DNA from: Tenebrio molitor | Taxonomy: Eukaryota > Arthropoda > Insecta > Coleoptera > Tenebrionidae | Direction of reading: 5' to 3' | Length of the DNA: 64,000 nucleotides | Assembly (NCBI RefSeq): GCF_963966145.1 | Contig: NC_091053.1 | Span: 16,492,001 to 16,556,000, forward strand | Shown here: piece after piece, positions 44,676 through 55,051 of the stretch | Layout: each line of letters begins with the position of its first letter | Position numbering within the stretch: position 1 is the first letter of the stretch | Position numbers and translations under genes: made by a program | The notes under the pieces: model-generated | The model's database searches: none | What the model was told of the DNA's origin: nothing | Seen by the model: only the letters and a program-made list of their open reading frames with translations

Positions 44676-44851
44676 AAGAGTGTTTTTTTTAATTTGGCGT
44701 CGAAGTAGGCGTTGGAGATTCGATTGAGAACGCACCACTCGTGTAAAAGCGTAAGATTTAAACAGCTGATCCGTGATCCGTAACCCGTATAGTGCATTCA
44801 CAATCGACACTTCAACGCCTACTTCGACGCCAAATTTAAAAAAACACCCGT
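44676..44851. mobile_element. 176-bp GGCGTCGAAGTAGGCGTTG MITE, copy 2
   Basis: Same length and ends as 37509-37684, TA at 44674-44675 and 44852-44853. Its removal rejoins Ile-Ile-Val with Tyr-Asn-Leu-Pro. Confidence 0.9.
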
Positions 44852-45078
44852 TATATAATTTACCGCAGTCTTCCCTTGATTTAAGTAGTGATCGTTCTAA
44901 TGAAGATCGTCAAAAATGCTCCCAAATCATTCTGAAGGCCAACCCGAATGCCAGTATTTTGAATTGTAGGCGTCTTGGTCAATGGGATGTTAATCGTGTG
45001 CGTCCAATCAAAATCAAGCTAAACTCAGCAGATGAAATGCTCACAGTCCTGAGGTCTTACAAGGTACAGAATAACATA

Positions 45079-45785
45079 CAGGGCAAGTCACGTAAGGTTT
45101 ATTTCTGAATTTATTTTGTACGCAACCAAAAATACTAATTACGCTGACCACTTGATACCGTTTATAATGTGTTTTAATTTAGTAATCAACGTATAGTTGA
45201 ATTTTTTTAATAAACAATTGTCAAAACGTTGTCTTGTTGGTATGAGCCAAACTGTGATTTTCATGATAATACGATTGGTCACATTGAGTGTCAACATTTT
45301 TTTATTTAACTGAGCCTGCGCCCTAACGAGCAGGAGTTTATTTCAAATTCGAAAAGGTTTCTCCTGATTTCTCATTAAATTTGTTTTGAAAATGAATTCA
45401 CGGAAGAAAGGTACGGGAAGTGAAGTGAACATAACCTTAACCATGATTTGGTGTCAAATTGTTATACAGCTGGTCCATATGTCCAAATTTTAGGGTGGTA
45501 CAGTATGGTTTTTTACTTCATTTTGACACTGACAATTGTTTATTTAAAAAATTTCACTATAGGTATGTAATTTGGCTAAAAATGTCAAAATGACAGTTGA
45601 ATTTAATTTTTGATTTCATTATTCAGAACAGGAAAACGTCATTTTGACATTTTTAGTCAAATTACATACCTACGTTGATTACTAAATTAAATCACATTAT
45701 AAACGGTATCAATGAGTCAGCGTCATCAGTATTTTTGGTTGCGTACAAAATAAATTCAGAAATAAACCTTATGTGACTTGCTCTG
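45079..45785. mobile_element. 707-bp foldback MITE, CAGGGCAAGTCAC ends, TA-flanked
   Basis: Outer arms of about 115 bp from CAGGGCAAGTCACGTAAGGT and the inverse ACCTTATGTGACTTGCTCTG-like sequence, including TTTTGTACGCAACCAAAAAT. TA at 45077-45078 and 45786-45787. Confidence 0.9.
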
Positions 45786-45959
45786 TATATCTAAATCGGG
45801 ATCTCACGTCCAGACAACGTAATCATTGCTATAACATTCGTAAAGAATTCAGAAATCGTGTTGCCAATGGTGAAATATAAAGCTGAAATATAAAAAAGGT
45901 ATCCCGAAAATTCTGAAAAAAAAAACGCCAAACCATCCAGCAGCCAGTTGGCTCATTAG

Positions 45960-46022
45960 ACTTCTCTATTACTGTTCAAAATGTAAGGGGCCTCAACACC
46001 AAGGTTGACCAATTTTATCTGA
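45960..46022 (+). pseudogene. Start of CR1-like ORF2 (endonuclease), fragment
   Basis: Frame reads Ile-Thr-Val-Gln-Asn-Val-Arg-Gly-Leu-Asn-Thr-Lys-Val, the opening strand of AP-endonuclease-type (EEP) domains, then stops being recognisable at about 46022, where a GC-rich block begins. It follows the ORF1 remnant in the expected order. Confidence 0.6.
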
Positions 46023-46270
46023 ATATGTTTGTGACGTTCACTTCCGGTGGTGACGTCACGGGATGCGATTTGACGCCGGTCGGTCGCGGTATGCCTCGAG
46101 CGCCAGTCCCTTTTTTCGGCTGTGGTGGGACGCCACACGGCCGGGGTAGCTCTGCGGAGACAAGCGTCTACGTACACCAATCTTGCGGAGCTTCGCGTCT
46201 GCGTGGATGCGTTTTTCGCGTTTTTTCTGGCTAGACACCCTCAGGGCGTCCTCCTGATCGTGTCCCACCA
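46023..46270. other. GC-rich insert of unknown nature
   Basis: About 250 bp with high GC, several overlapping short frames on both strands, none recognised. It interrupts the retrotransposon on its left and abuts the hAT remnant on its right. Confidence 0.4.
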
Positions 46271-46523
46271 TAACCACATTCCGTGGTTATTTTCTTGCAT
46301 TTCAATAAAATCGCCTTCAAAGTCTTCATCGGGCATTAAAGCCATTCTTTCTTTACTTTCTTTTTGCACAAATTTCACAAAACTTCTGACAGTATTTTTG
46401 TTGTTTATCTTAACACCATGACGACGTAGGTATAATTGCCCCACCGCCTTTCATTACAACATTTTTATAAACATAAATAACAATTAAAAAACGAAATTTA
46501 AAGGCTGAAGGTGGAAATAAAAG

Positions 46524-46660
46524 TTTGTATGCACCTCGCTTAGCAATTAATCTTTACTGGGCTTACTGGCTTATGGAGACTCGTTCCTTACGTCACTCGT
46601 CCAACAAGTGCCAGCGCGCCCGTAAAGATTAATTTACTAAGCTCGTCACATAAATAACTA
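46524..46660. repeat. Hairpin inserted in a hAT transposase gene
   Basis: TTTGTATGCACCTCGCTTAG and CTTAGCAATTAATCTTTAC pair with GTAAAGATTAATTTACTAAG and GCTCGTCACATAAATAAC. The hAT frame ends at the right edge near 46660. Confidence 0.65.
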
Positions 46661-47463
46661 TTACCGTTGCTAACAAAACGAAAAATAACAGACATCTGTG
46701 AAAAACATGTGATATCTGTAGTCTCGTCTATTTGCCACGAAAAACATACGGCGCTATTAATTTCATCATAAATGGTTTTCATTAGAATTCTTGTTACCGA
46801 GTCGATTAAGTCGTTTTGATAGCCCAGTAAAAACAGGGGATAAAGAATGATCTATGGATTTATTAAAATTTTCATCTAAAGTAGCGGCAAATTTGGCTAA
46901 TTCTTTAAAATTACCTTGATTATCTGAATGTCCTGATTCATCATTACCCCGGAATGGCAATTCTTGTGCAGACAAAAAAATTGTCATATTTATTAAACGT
47001 TTAACCATTTCTGGATTTTCCCGGACCTTTTCATTGTATTTTTTAATATATTCTTTATGACCGCTGTCAATTGCATTTACAATATGTATTTTGTTTACCG
47101 AACAATTTAAATTTTATTGCCGAATGTGTATGTTCTTTAGATATTTCGTGTTTAACTAAAGCGCGATCGATGAATTTCTTTTAAATTGTCGTACCCTACC
47201 GAATTGTAAGGATTTTTATTTACCGAAAAGAGTACACAATACCAGCAAAACAATTTATTACGAACCTGGCTGCCCGCTAACCATATATGTTTCTGGTACA
47301 GAGTTTTAGAAAACGCGCGATTATGACCACTTTTCGATTGTATTAAATCAACCATTGAGGGTTGTGGAACTGGCAATTTCTTCACAAATATTTTGTCATC
47401 ATAAGACAATGTATGAAATTTATTTACCAATAAATAGTTAACCAAATCGGCATTGGTACTCAC
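46660..47463 (-). pseudogene. hAT transposase (ZMYM1/DUF4371 type), broken
   Basis: Three minus-strand pieces in the right order. 47152-47463: TTF-type zinc finger region, Trp-Leu-Ala-Gly-Ser then Lys-Leu-Phe-Cys-Trp-Tyr-Cys-Val-Leu-Phe. 46766-47008: DUF4371-like Phe-Leu-Ser-Ala-Gln-Glu-Leu-Pro-Phe-Arg-Gly-Asn-Asp-Glu and Gln-Gly-Asn-Phe. 46660-46782: Val... Gln-Ile-Asp-Glu-Thr-Thr-Asp-Ile with the first catalytic Asp, then Val-Ile-Phe-Arg-Phe-Val. Frameshifts separate the pieces; the C-terminal half (dimerisation region) is absent. A 67-codon minus frame at 46241-46444 beyond the hairpin is not recognised. Confidence 0.8.
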
Positions 47464-47767
47464 TACATCTTTTATACATTTACCATTGTCGGTGTCTTTA
47501 CCTACTTACCACTTGCACTCACAATTTAAATAATACTATAATAATTAATAACAGATTAAACACACAAAACAGAAACAAAAGACGATACATTAAACGGTTA
47601 GGAGCAGACGAGCATTTGAAATTAAGGAATTAAACTACGCAAACGCAAACTCCTTCTGGCAAACTCAGTCTAGCAGCGCTGCAGGCTGCAGCGGTCATCG
47701 GCCAAATTAACTTTTGCCGGGGTTGTGTGAAACGAGCTAAGCTATCCGTTACAAGTTACAACCATAT
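47464..47767. other. No gene recognised
   Basis: Short AT-rich interval, then GCAGCGCTGCAGGCTGCAGCG, a local palindrome-like word near 47671. Confidence 0.5.
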
Positions 47768-48519
47768 ATCTAATACTCCTATATGGAGCATTTGCTTTCA
47801 ATTTGTGGACAGAGGAAGGAAGACGAAGATAGGTTCTATCCTTTCGTGCCACTTCGTGAAAATGCGCATGCACCGAAGTGCCGCCAACCTAAAGCTAGGG
47901 AGTTTCCTGTCTCCACTGGCATTTTTTTGACTTGTTACTTTTGCATCCCCTCGACAAATTTTGCTCATCAAAAAAATGCCACTTTTAATCCTCATAAAAC
48001 AATAATAATGTGCTAATTGACACATCGGAGATCGTTTGCTGCAATGTTCAGTTTCAAGACTCATTTTATCTGCGTGTTAAAAAGAATAACATCAAAAGTT
48101 TTTGATGATGATTTTGTCTGAACCGGCTCGGGTTTTTTTAGTTCAAATGTCCAATTTCAAGACTGACGAACTATTACAACTATTGCAAAAGTATGTTAAA
48201 CAAAATATGTAATACATATGTTGAACAAAATGAGACGTCATATAATTAAAAATTTCCCTTAAATAAATGTAAAACGCTTAACTGGTAGAATTTTTCATTT
48301 AAAAATTAATCTTGTATCAAACTTTTCCTTTTGGTATTTCAAAATTAATTACTTATTTCATTGTGTGAATTTTGGCACCGTGAAGTTGCGCTTGCGCATT
48401 TGAACCAAAGAATCCGTAAGATGCAACTTATGCAGACATCAATATGTCTGTCTCCCTTGCTCTGTCCACGAACCGTCCATGCAATAAAATAGGGAATGCT
48501 CCATATAGGAGTATTAGAT
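47768..48519. mobile_element. Inverted-repeat element, CTAATACTCCTATATGGAGC ends
   Basis: ATCTAATACTCCTATATGGA and the inverse TCCATATAGGAGTATTAGAT, with a further inner pair GTGGACAGAG / CTCTGTCCAC. 750 bp. No target duplication resolved and no transposase. Confidence 0.7.
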
Positions 48520-48882
48520 ACAATATGGTTACAACAACATTATTTAAGATTGGTGAGACGAGACAGCTGGACGTATTTCTGAATGTATTCCAGGGGTAAG
48601 GCACTCTATTAGACGACCTTGAATCAAGTTTAATATTTTTCGGCCACTACAGATGGCGCTCAGATCAGAAAAAAATTAAAAAATTTGCTACTACCAACAC
48701 AATTTAGTAATTCCTATGGTTGGTCATCATGGTTAAATCCTCAATCGCATTCACTTTCCTAGTAATTCCCAGAAAAATGTTGCGACGCATGACGCAATTT
48801 AGTGGATAATGGAAAAATACAAGTAGATTTTGTGTTTTTGTGTTCAATTTTTAAGTACTTTTGGACAATTTGTAAAAAAAAA
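48520..48882. other. No gene recognised; CGGCCACTACAGATGGCGCT word
   Basis: The word at 48637-48656 recurs in the same orientation at 49974-49993 (one base different). The two flank the THAP-like exon below and could mark the edges of one element. Confidence 0.45.
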
Positions 48883-48928
48883 TGAAGCCGTGTTGTGTAC
48901 CCGGATGTGAAAATATTCCAAATCGCAG
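48883..48928 (+). pseudogene. THAP-like first exon remnant
   Basis: ATG opens Lys-Pro-Cys-Cys-Val-Pro-Gly-Cys-Glu-Asn, the Cys-x4-Cys start of a THAP domain, and stops at a possible GTAGGC splice donor. The following frame at 48975-49199 has no clear THAP motifs and the obvious acceptor leads to a stop. Likely a P-like relic. Confidence 0.45.
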
Positions 48929-49394
48929 GTAGGCTGTAAAAATTAAATTTTTAAACTTTGATAATAATCAATCAATGTTTCCGAAAAATCAAAATTTATA
49001 TTTAATTATTTATAATATGTTTGTTTCTCAGGCTTTAAGGAATCTTCCAAGACAAGAAGACTGCTTCGGTCACCCTCAGGAAGAATATAAATATAAATTA
49101 ATTTGTAATCGAGTTATCTATGAATCCGAAATCGTATGTGTTTTCTTGAACAAAAACCACAGTTTAAAACACAGGTTAGATCTGGGCATATCAATCTAAA
49201 AGACATACAGATTCAAATCCATGGATGACTCGATTACAAATTAATTTGATCGCTCTTTACTTACCACAGACCAAGATGGTGAAGAGTTCTTTTTTTACCA
49301 CTCCCACTCAAAGTAAGAGATGAATTCAATTATCTTTGAAAAAAATATTGAAATTTGTATTTATTTTATTTTTTTACGAGTATTGTTTTACAAT

Positions 49395-49670
49395 ATTGTT
49401 TATAAGGCAGCCTTTAAGCAAGTGCTTTAAAGACCCTTAAAACGTGTATTATACGCTATTTTTTTATTATACTTGCACTACAATCTGAAAATTATAACAA
49501 AAAAAGTAAATTGAAGTACCTTTTCCGAAGTACATAATCTGTGTCATTAATTGTTGAGATAGAAATGGTCAATTGTTGTTGTTTCGTTCTCCTGTATATT
49601 TGTTAAAAATAGTGTATAAATGTGTAAGTATTTATTATTATTATTATTCAAAATGTAGGTGAATTTGAAA
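49395..49670. repeat. Degraded copy of the palindrome plus ATTTTTTATTATACCTG MITE
   Basis: GCAGCCTTTAAGCAAGTGCTTTAAAGACCC followed by TATACTTGCACTACAATCTG and the rest of the 24893-type body. The palindrome has lost its loop. Confidence 0.7.
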
Positions 49671-50547
49671 AAACGGGAAATGACATATTTCGTAATGTAA
49701 ATTTGGTTTTAAATATTTGTCAATTAATTGTCTACTCTCGTATGTGTGTTTGTAGAAACGCCTTGTTTTATGCATTCGCTTTGCTCGTATATCAATTTTT
49801 GTATTCTTACTTGTTTTATAATAAATATTGTAACATTTTATTTGACCTTGTTTTGGATTATCACCCTAAAATTTTTTTGGAACCAGTGCGTAGTACAGGA
49901 TTCAATTTTGCCGCCTTAGCACGATTACAGGGCTCCAATCAACTTTTTACCGACTCTCGGTAAAACTTTTTTTCGGCCACTATAGATGGCGCTGAAACTT
50001 GTTACCAGTTGAACCTGAGAAAGTGGCCAATCTATTCTCTTCTTTATCTAGGGTATTCATCGTTTCAAAAGTCAAAAGTCAAAACCGCACTGTGTTGCAC
50101 TCGGCAAATACGTCACTGGCCGACCCTTCCTTGGCCGACTGATTTCTTCGAATTCGTTTAAAAATATTTCTCAAATACATCGTAAATGTATTTATTATTT
50201 AATAAACACTTGCCACAGGAGCCTAGGAACAGCTTTGTCAATTATTGTCGTAGTTTTGTAAATATTCATATGCATTTAATTTTTGTAATGGTGAAAAAAT
50301 AACTTTAACTTCAACATCTAATTTAAATTGGTCTTTACTGAGGCAATTAAAAAAAAAAACGATGAAAGCGAGCAGACATAATTTATGTTTAGAAGAATTT
50401 TGCGTTTATTAAGTAGATTTTTATTTACACACACATTTTTTTTTTTCAAAACTATCCTGGATGGTATTTATATAAATATGTGTATTTACAGAACATACGG
50501 TACACAGTACAATGTAATTAGGTACGAGACAGAAATTGTAATGTAAG
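49671..50547. other. No gene recognised
   Basis: AT-rich; short frames only. Confidence 0.55.
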
Positions 50548-50831
50548 TTGTTATTTGGTTTTGTTAAAGGTAAATCAACTTGTACAAATTTGTTAGAATT
50601 TACGCAATATATTTTCAATGGTTTAGATAATGGAGAACAAATTGATGTGACATACACTGACTTATCGAAGGCATTTTATTTGTTGTCAATCATGAGTAGC
50701 TACTCCAAAAGCTCAGTAGGTTTGGTTTGTGCAATGACATTGTGTCTTTTTTTAAATCGTTTCTCTGTAATCGATATCAATTTGTGGCATATAATGGTTA
50801 TCATTCTGCATTACATCCAGTAAGGGGTCTA
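50548..50831 (+). pseudogene. Non-LTR reverse transcriptase, 5' palm fragment
   Basis: Reads Phe-Gly-Phe-Val-Lys-Gly-Lys-Ser-Thr, Thr-Asn-Leu-Leu-Glu-Phe, then Thr-Asp-Leu-Ser-Lys-Ala-Phe (first palm Asp region), and, one frameshift later, Phe-Lys-Ser-Phe-Leu-Cys-Asn-Arg-Tyr-Gln ending with Pro-Val-Arg-Gly at 50824-50829. In an intact protein the next residues would be the Thr-Gln-Gly-Ser-x-Leu-Gly-Pro block, exactly where the fragment at 55029-55375 begins. The DNA beyond is the GTTTCGCCGC array. Confidence 0.85.
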
Positions 50832-50927
50832 TGACGTTTCGCCGCGGCCGTTTCGCCGCGGCCGATTCGCCGCCAGCCGTTTCGCCGCTGGGCCAGTTCG
50901 CCGCGGCTGTTCCGCTGCTGATCTTTT
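50832..50927 (+). repeat. GTTTCGCCGC tandem array 1
   Basis: Six or so degenerate units of 14-16 bp with core (G/C)CGTTTCGCCGCG. Begins directly after the reverse transcriptase fragment and ends in a T run. Confidence 0.9.
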
Positions 50928-51037
50928 TTTAGCCACCTGTTATAGTTATATTTCTTGTCAGTGTCATTTATTTATTAATGGATTAATTGCGTCGCAACGC
51001 CCCAGGCGGTTAATGATACCTGAACGTTAACATTATA

Positions 51038-51397
51038 CAGGGTTATTCTAAATGATTGTAGTCGAAGTAGGCGTGAAAACTGAATGTAAAATTTATGGTT
51101 GCCGCTCCACATAAAAAAAACATCAAAATGATGTGAATAAGTATCCACCGTTCATACCTACATGGGAGCTAAATTGGGCGCAAAACAACTCAATATTTTT
51201 AAAATTGATTGCAAAACAACTCATTATTTCTGGATTCAATCGTTAATTTAACAAAAATAAATAAAGATCTCATCACCGCACTTTTCACCTAAAAACTGAC
51301 AGTGACAGCGACAAAACTGACAGTTCACATGAAAGCGGCAAAAATGTAATAACATGGGAATGGCCTACTTGGACTACAATCATTTAGAATAACCCTG
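51038..51397. mobile_element. CAGGGTTATTC MITE, copy 3
   Basis: Ends as in 7246-7574, TA at 51036-51037 and 51398-51399. 360 bp; the extra length is an internal near-duplicate of AACAACTCAATATTTTTAAA. Confidence 0.92.
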
Positions 51398-52176
51398 TAT
51401 TTTTATATTCTGAAAATTTGTTATTGTGTACCTGCTTAACCTGCCTATAGTAAAATAATCAATCCTTATCCAATTTTGTCTTTACCAAATCCAACAGGTA
51501 CCTAACCTCGCCCTTAAGATTTTTTTAAATGGAATTTTAACGAGGGGGGTATTAAAAATAGATTATAAATGACTCTCATTACGTTGATTCTTTGGAAACG
51601 ACATTACGATTTAAAATTTGGGGCGTATCCGAGTTGGGCCCGGTACCGGAGATAATCCACGCTCAAATTTATCGGCCCCCAAGTATCCCCAATCCGGGCA
51701 CCGCCTAATTCGATAAGGAATAGGGCCATCCGGCCAACAACTAATTATAAAAATGAATCTTAATTTTAGTTCCATTTGAATATTTGCTAGTGAATCTGTA
51801 AATACCTATAATTGATTTCATATAAATGTTCATCAAGTGAGCTGTGCATTTGTAAAAGCACCTTTAATTTAGTTACATTACAAAAGTCACATTTATGAAG
51901 GTCATGTCCAATAAATCTTTCCTTGGTAAAAATACAAAGACAAAAACAAATAAGAACTACTTTAATTTAATCAGTAAAAAGATGTAACATTGCTTTTGAA
52001 ATGAGCAATGTTAAAATGGACAAAAACTGAAAAATTAGTCAAATCGGGTTCGCGCAGAGCAAGCAACTTTGAAAGTCAAAGTCACTAGCTTTAGCTTTAC
52101 TACCAACGGAAAATCAGATTTTCATGGCTTGCTTAGATGCACATTTATATGAAATTGAGTATACCTAGTCTCAGAA

Positions 52177-52620
52177 ATGGAAGTAAAATCAATTTTGAGT
52201 GAAGAAGGAAAACAGTTGCTTGTAGTGAATAATTTTAAGTTTTGTGTGGCAAGGAAGTTAAACGACGATTAAATTCCGTACTGCCTTGCAAAAGTGTAAA
52301 CCTTCGGTTCCGAACCAACGAATGTGATCAGCACTGATCTTATTCATAATCACCCGGAAGAAGAAAATATAGAGAGGCAAGCACTGAGTAATGGCGTCAA
52401 AAGAAAAGCTCTAGACAATTTAACACACAAACCTGCAAAACTATTGCGTCAAGAATTGCGACAAAATGGTTTTTTGGATCAGATTTTCACTTATGACGTG
52501 GATCGTGCGCTGAAGAATCTGTGGCAAGCCAGAAGGTCTGTCCAACTTCCTCTCCCAAAAACTCAACTTGAAGCGAATAATTCAATATCCTGGATTGATT
52601 TCGTTATGCTGCTCAAGGTA
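52177..52620 (+). pseudogene. FLYWCH / MULE transposase N-terminus, broken
   Basis: ATG 52177 opens Ser-Ile-Leu-Ser-Glu-Glu-Gly-Lys-Gln-Leu-Leu-Val-Val, parallel to the 10818 gene, but a stop follows at about 52270. From 52324 the frame resumes at His-Asn-His-Pro and continues with Lys-Arg-Lys-Ala-Leu-Asp-Asn-Leu and Gln-Ala-Arg-Arg-Ser-Val-Gln-Leu-Pro-Leu-Pro, matching the linker of that protein. No catalytic motif remains. Confidence 0.8.
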
Positions 52621-53084
52621 GGTAGGTAGGTATTTACTGAACTCCGATGCGGCGATGCCGTCAAGACGGCGCGACGGAGGATTATTACAGGTAGCCGGGC
52701 CCCAAGAACAGTATACCTAACAGGACTGCTAGATGCCATAAGACATGCGTTCGCCAACGTCTCGAACACTTGTGACGTCACTGCAGTCCTCGACCGGTTT
52801 GCTAACATTTCAAAACAGAAACGACTCTACCATTCCAATTAATTAAAGATTTTTGCAAGCGAAGCTTAATATGTAATTACGATGAATTTCAGAAATTTAA
52901 AATCCAAATTTACAAGGGGCATGAAAAGAAAAATTCCACAGGACGACATCGGTAGAAGAAAAAAAATTAGAAAATTACATAAAATTATTAATTAAACATA
53001 GTGAAGAATAAAATTTTCAATACCTACCTATTTCTTTCTAGTCCTCCGCAACTTTTTTATATTCTTGTATACGTAAATATTATA

Positions 53085-53441
53085 CAGGGTTATTCTTAAT
53101 GATTGTAGTCGAAGTAGGCGTGAAAACTGAATGTAAAATTTATGGTTGCCGCTCTACATAAAAAAACATCAAAATGATGTGAATAAGTGAGTACACACCG
53201 TTCACACACGGGAGTTAAATTGGGTGCAAAACAACTCAATATTTTTAAAATTGATTGCAAAACAACTCAATCTTTCTGGATTCAATTGTTAATTTTACAA
53301 AAATAAAGAAAAATCTCATCACCGCACTTTTCACCTAAAAAATTAGTGACAGCGACAAAACTGACAGTTCACATGCAAGCGGCAAAAATGTAATAACATG
53401 GGCATGGCCTACTTCGACTACAATCATTTAAAATAACCCTG
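53085..53441. mobile_element. CAGGGTTATTC MITE, copy 4
   Basis: 357 bp, TA at 53083-53084 and 53442-53443. Nested in the Mutator-like element. Confidence 0.92.
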
Positions 53442-53647
53442 TACATAATTTTATTATAAAATATTCAACAAAAATAGCATTTTTTCAAATCGATTTAATT
53501 TAAACGCAGCAGATTCAGGCGATCCAGCAATCCTGTTACTGTTTACTATTCTTGGCCGGGCCCAACCTATGGGCCCAACCGCCCAACTCGGACATCGGAT
53601 TACAGGGCTTTAACGCGCGGGCCCAACTCGGACACACCGAAAATTTG

Positions 53648-54832
53648 TTATGTATAATATGAGGTTGAGCACCATATTTTTCTCACCTGGTCGATTAAAA
53701 GACGTGTTGGTTGAAATGAAATTATTGGTCTGCGTGTTACTACATTGGTCTCTATTAGCTATGTACAAAGTTTTTATAAACAGGGTGCAATTAACCTGGA
53801 AAACCCCCTGGTGTGACGTGACTCGTGTAGATATATTCAATTTTTCACCCAAGGGACACCAGATGAAGATGGTGGTACCGACCGTTACATTGTAATTTTA
53901 CCCTAAAAATACTTTACGATAAGAGTCATTTTTGTTTTCTTCATAATTCTTGTCAAACTACACACTGCCGCTCTCTTTATTTGGTGAATATTATAGTTTT
54001 ATTGGGCGGGCTTTCAGGGTCAGATATACAGTATGTCCCCGGATTGAGTTTACTTACAAGAGAGAAAAAAATATTTTTGATTTTACGCAAAAACTTCAGA
54101 GGAATAACACTTTTTGCTTAATTTGAAACTCCCATTTCTGTTATTAAAAAGATGATTCAGTGCTCTGATTGACATAATATAAAATAAATGCATTATGTGT
54201 ATTTTTTCTTCCGTTGATTATTTCCTTCATACATATAAAAAGCCGTAGTTGCTATGGTTTTTATGGCTTTTATATCGGTTAAATTTTAAACGTCAAAATT
54301 TAGCCGGGTAAATACCTATCTATGTGTCAGAAGAAAAGAAGGTTTTTAAGCAAATAATGTGTTTTTATGCGAAATTGCTAATAAAATAGCCAATGCTAAT
54401 GCTCAAGGTTATGTAGATTATGATTCAAGTATAATGAAAAATGATTTATTTCTGTCATGATTTACGTGCCTCTAAAAAAATTAATAAAATTCCATACATT
54501 CCAATGCTTTTAAATGCAAACCTGCCCTATGTCACGTAGTCTTTATGCTACTCTTCTTTATCTAACTTACTATTCATCCGCTCTTTCCCTCTTTCTCACA
54601 TGTCTATATCAATCTTGCGTACAGCAGACCCCACCAACGCTCTATCTAGAACGTAGTACTATTATATCATTGGGGCATTGTTACAAATAGAGGTGATATG
54701 TGGAATAAATGATAAGGTTAAGTCTAAGATTACACCTGAGTCCCGAGTTTAAGATTTTTTATCAAGTTGTACATTTGATATGGAATAATTAAATTCAATA
54801 TTGTTAGCTTTAAGAAACGTAGGTTAGGCAAC
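53648..54832. other. No gene recognised
   Basis: Two antiparallel 80-codon frames at 53610-53895 have no domain. ATGATTCAAGTATAATGAAAAAT near 54420 resembles the right end of the 24893 MITE family. Confidence 0.5.
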
Positions 54833-54834
54833 TG

Positions 54835-55051
54835 TGTTAGCTAGTAGGAGTAGTGCGGGTGGTATGTGTTTGCGGCACAGGGCGAACCACCCCTACCCTT
54901 GTAGGAGGGAGAACCGCAGCTGGACGGTGCAAGATCTGACCGCGGTCTCTTCCTCAAGCAGCGCTCAACGAGACCAGTTCGATTTCTGTTATATTTATCT
55001 ACCTTTATTGTGAAATACACATATTCAATTACTTCAGTATTTGTTTGCTGA
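54835..55051. mobile_element. Possible solo LTR
   Basis: Starts TGTTAGCTAG, ends GCTGACA, about 217 bp, with a GC-rich first half and AT-rich second half. It abuts the reverse transcriptase fragment, as if inserted in it. No target duplication or second LTR seen, so this is tentative. Confidence 0.3.

Larger units (their letters stand above)
44478..45915 (+). pseudogene. CR1-like retrotransposon ORF1, split by two MITEs
   Basis: Starts mid-protein with Tyr-Cys-Glu-Asn-Cys, likely the last Cys pair of a PHD-type finger, then a coiled coil (Gln-Ser-Leu-Ser-Glu-Glu-Ile-Thr-Ser-Leu-Lys-Lys). After the MITE 44676-44851, Asn-Leu-Pro-Gln-Ser, an Asp-Arg repeat, Cys-Arg-Arg-Leu-Gly and Arg-Pro-Ile-Lys-Ile-Lys-Leu follow, the RRM-like ORF1 core of CR1/L2/jockey-type elements. 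After the MITE 45079-45785 the frame resumes with Arg-Asp-Leu-Thr-Ser-Arg-Gln-Arg and ends near 45915. Both MITEs drop out in frame when one TA is kept. Confidence 0.82.
51621..53639. mobile_element. Mutator-like element with ends and 8-bp duplication
   Basis: Left end GGGCGTATCCGAGTTGGGCC and right end GGCCCAACTCGGACACACCG are inverted with few mismatches. The flanks at 51613-51620 and 53640-53647 are both AAAATTTG. A second inner GGGCCCAACC pair lies next to the right end. The element carries a FLYWCH/MULE gene relic, which supports the class. 2019 bp including a younger MITE at 53085. Confidence 0.85.

Noticed and set aside
46056..46277. Arginine-rich frames in the GC-rich insert
   Set aside because: Overlapping frames on both strands are all open because of GC content; no family motif.
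50832..50927. CRISPR-like array
   Set aside because: Units are contiguous, degenerate and lack unique spacers; the context is eukaryotic.
52563..52808. Minus-strand 81-codon frame in the Mutator-like element
   Set aside because: No domain; it overlaps the end of the FLYWCH relic antisense.
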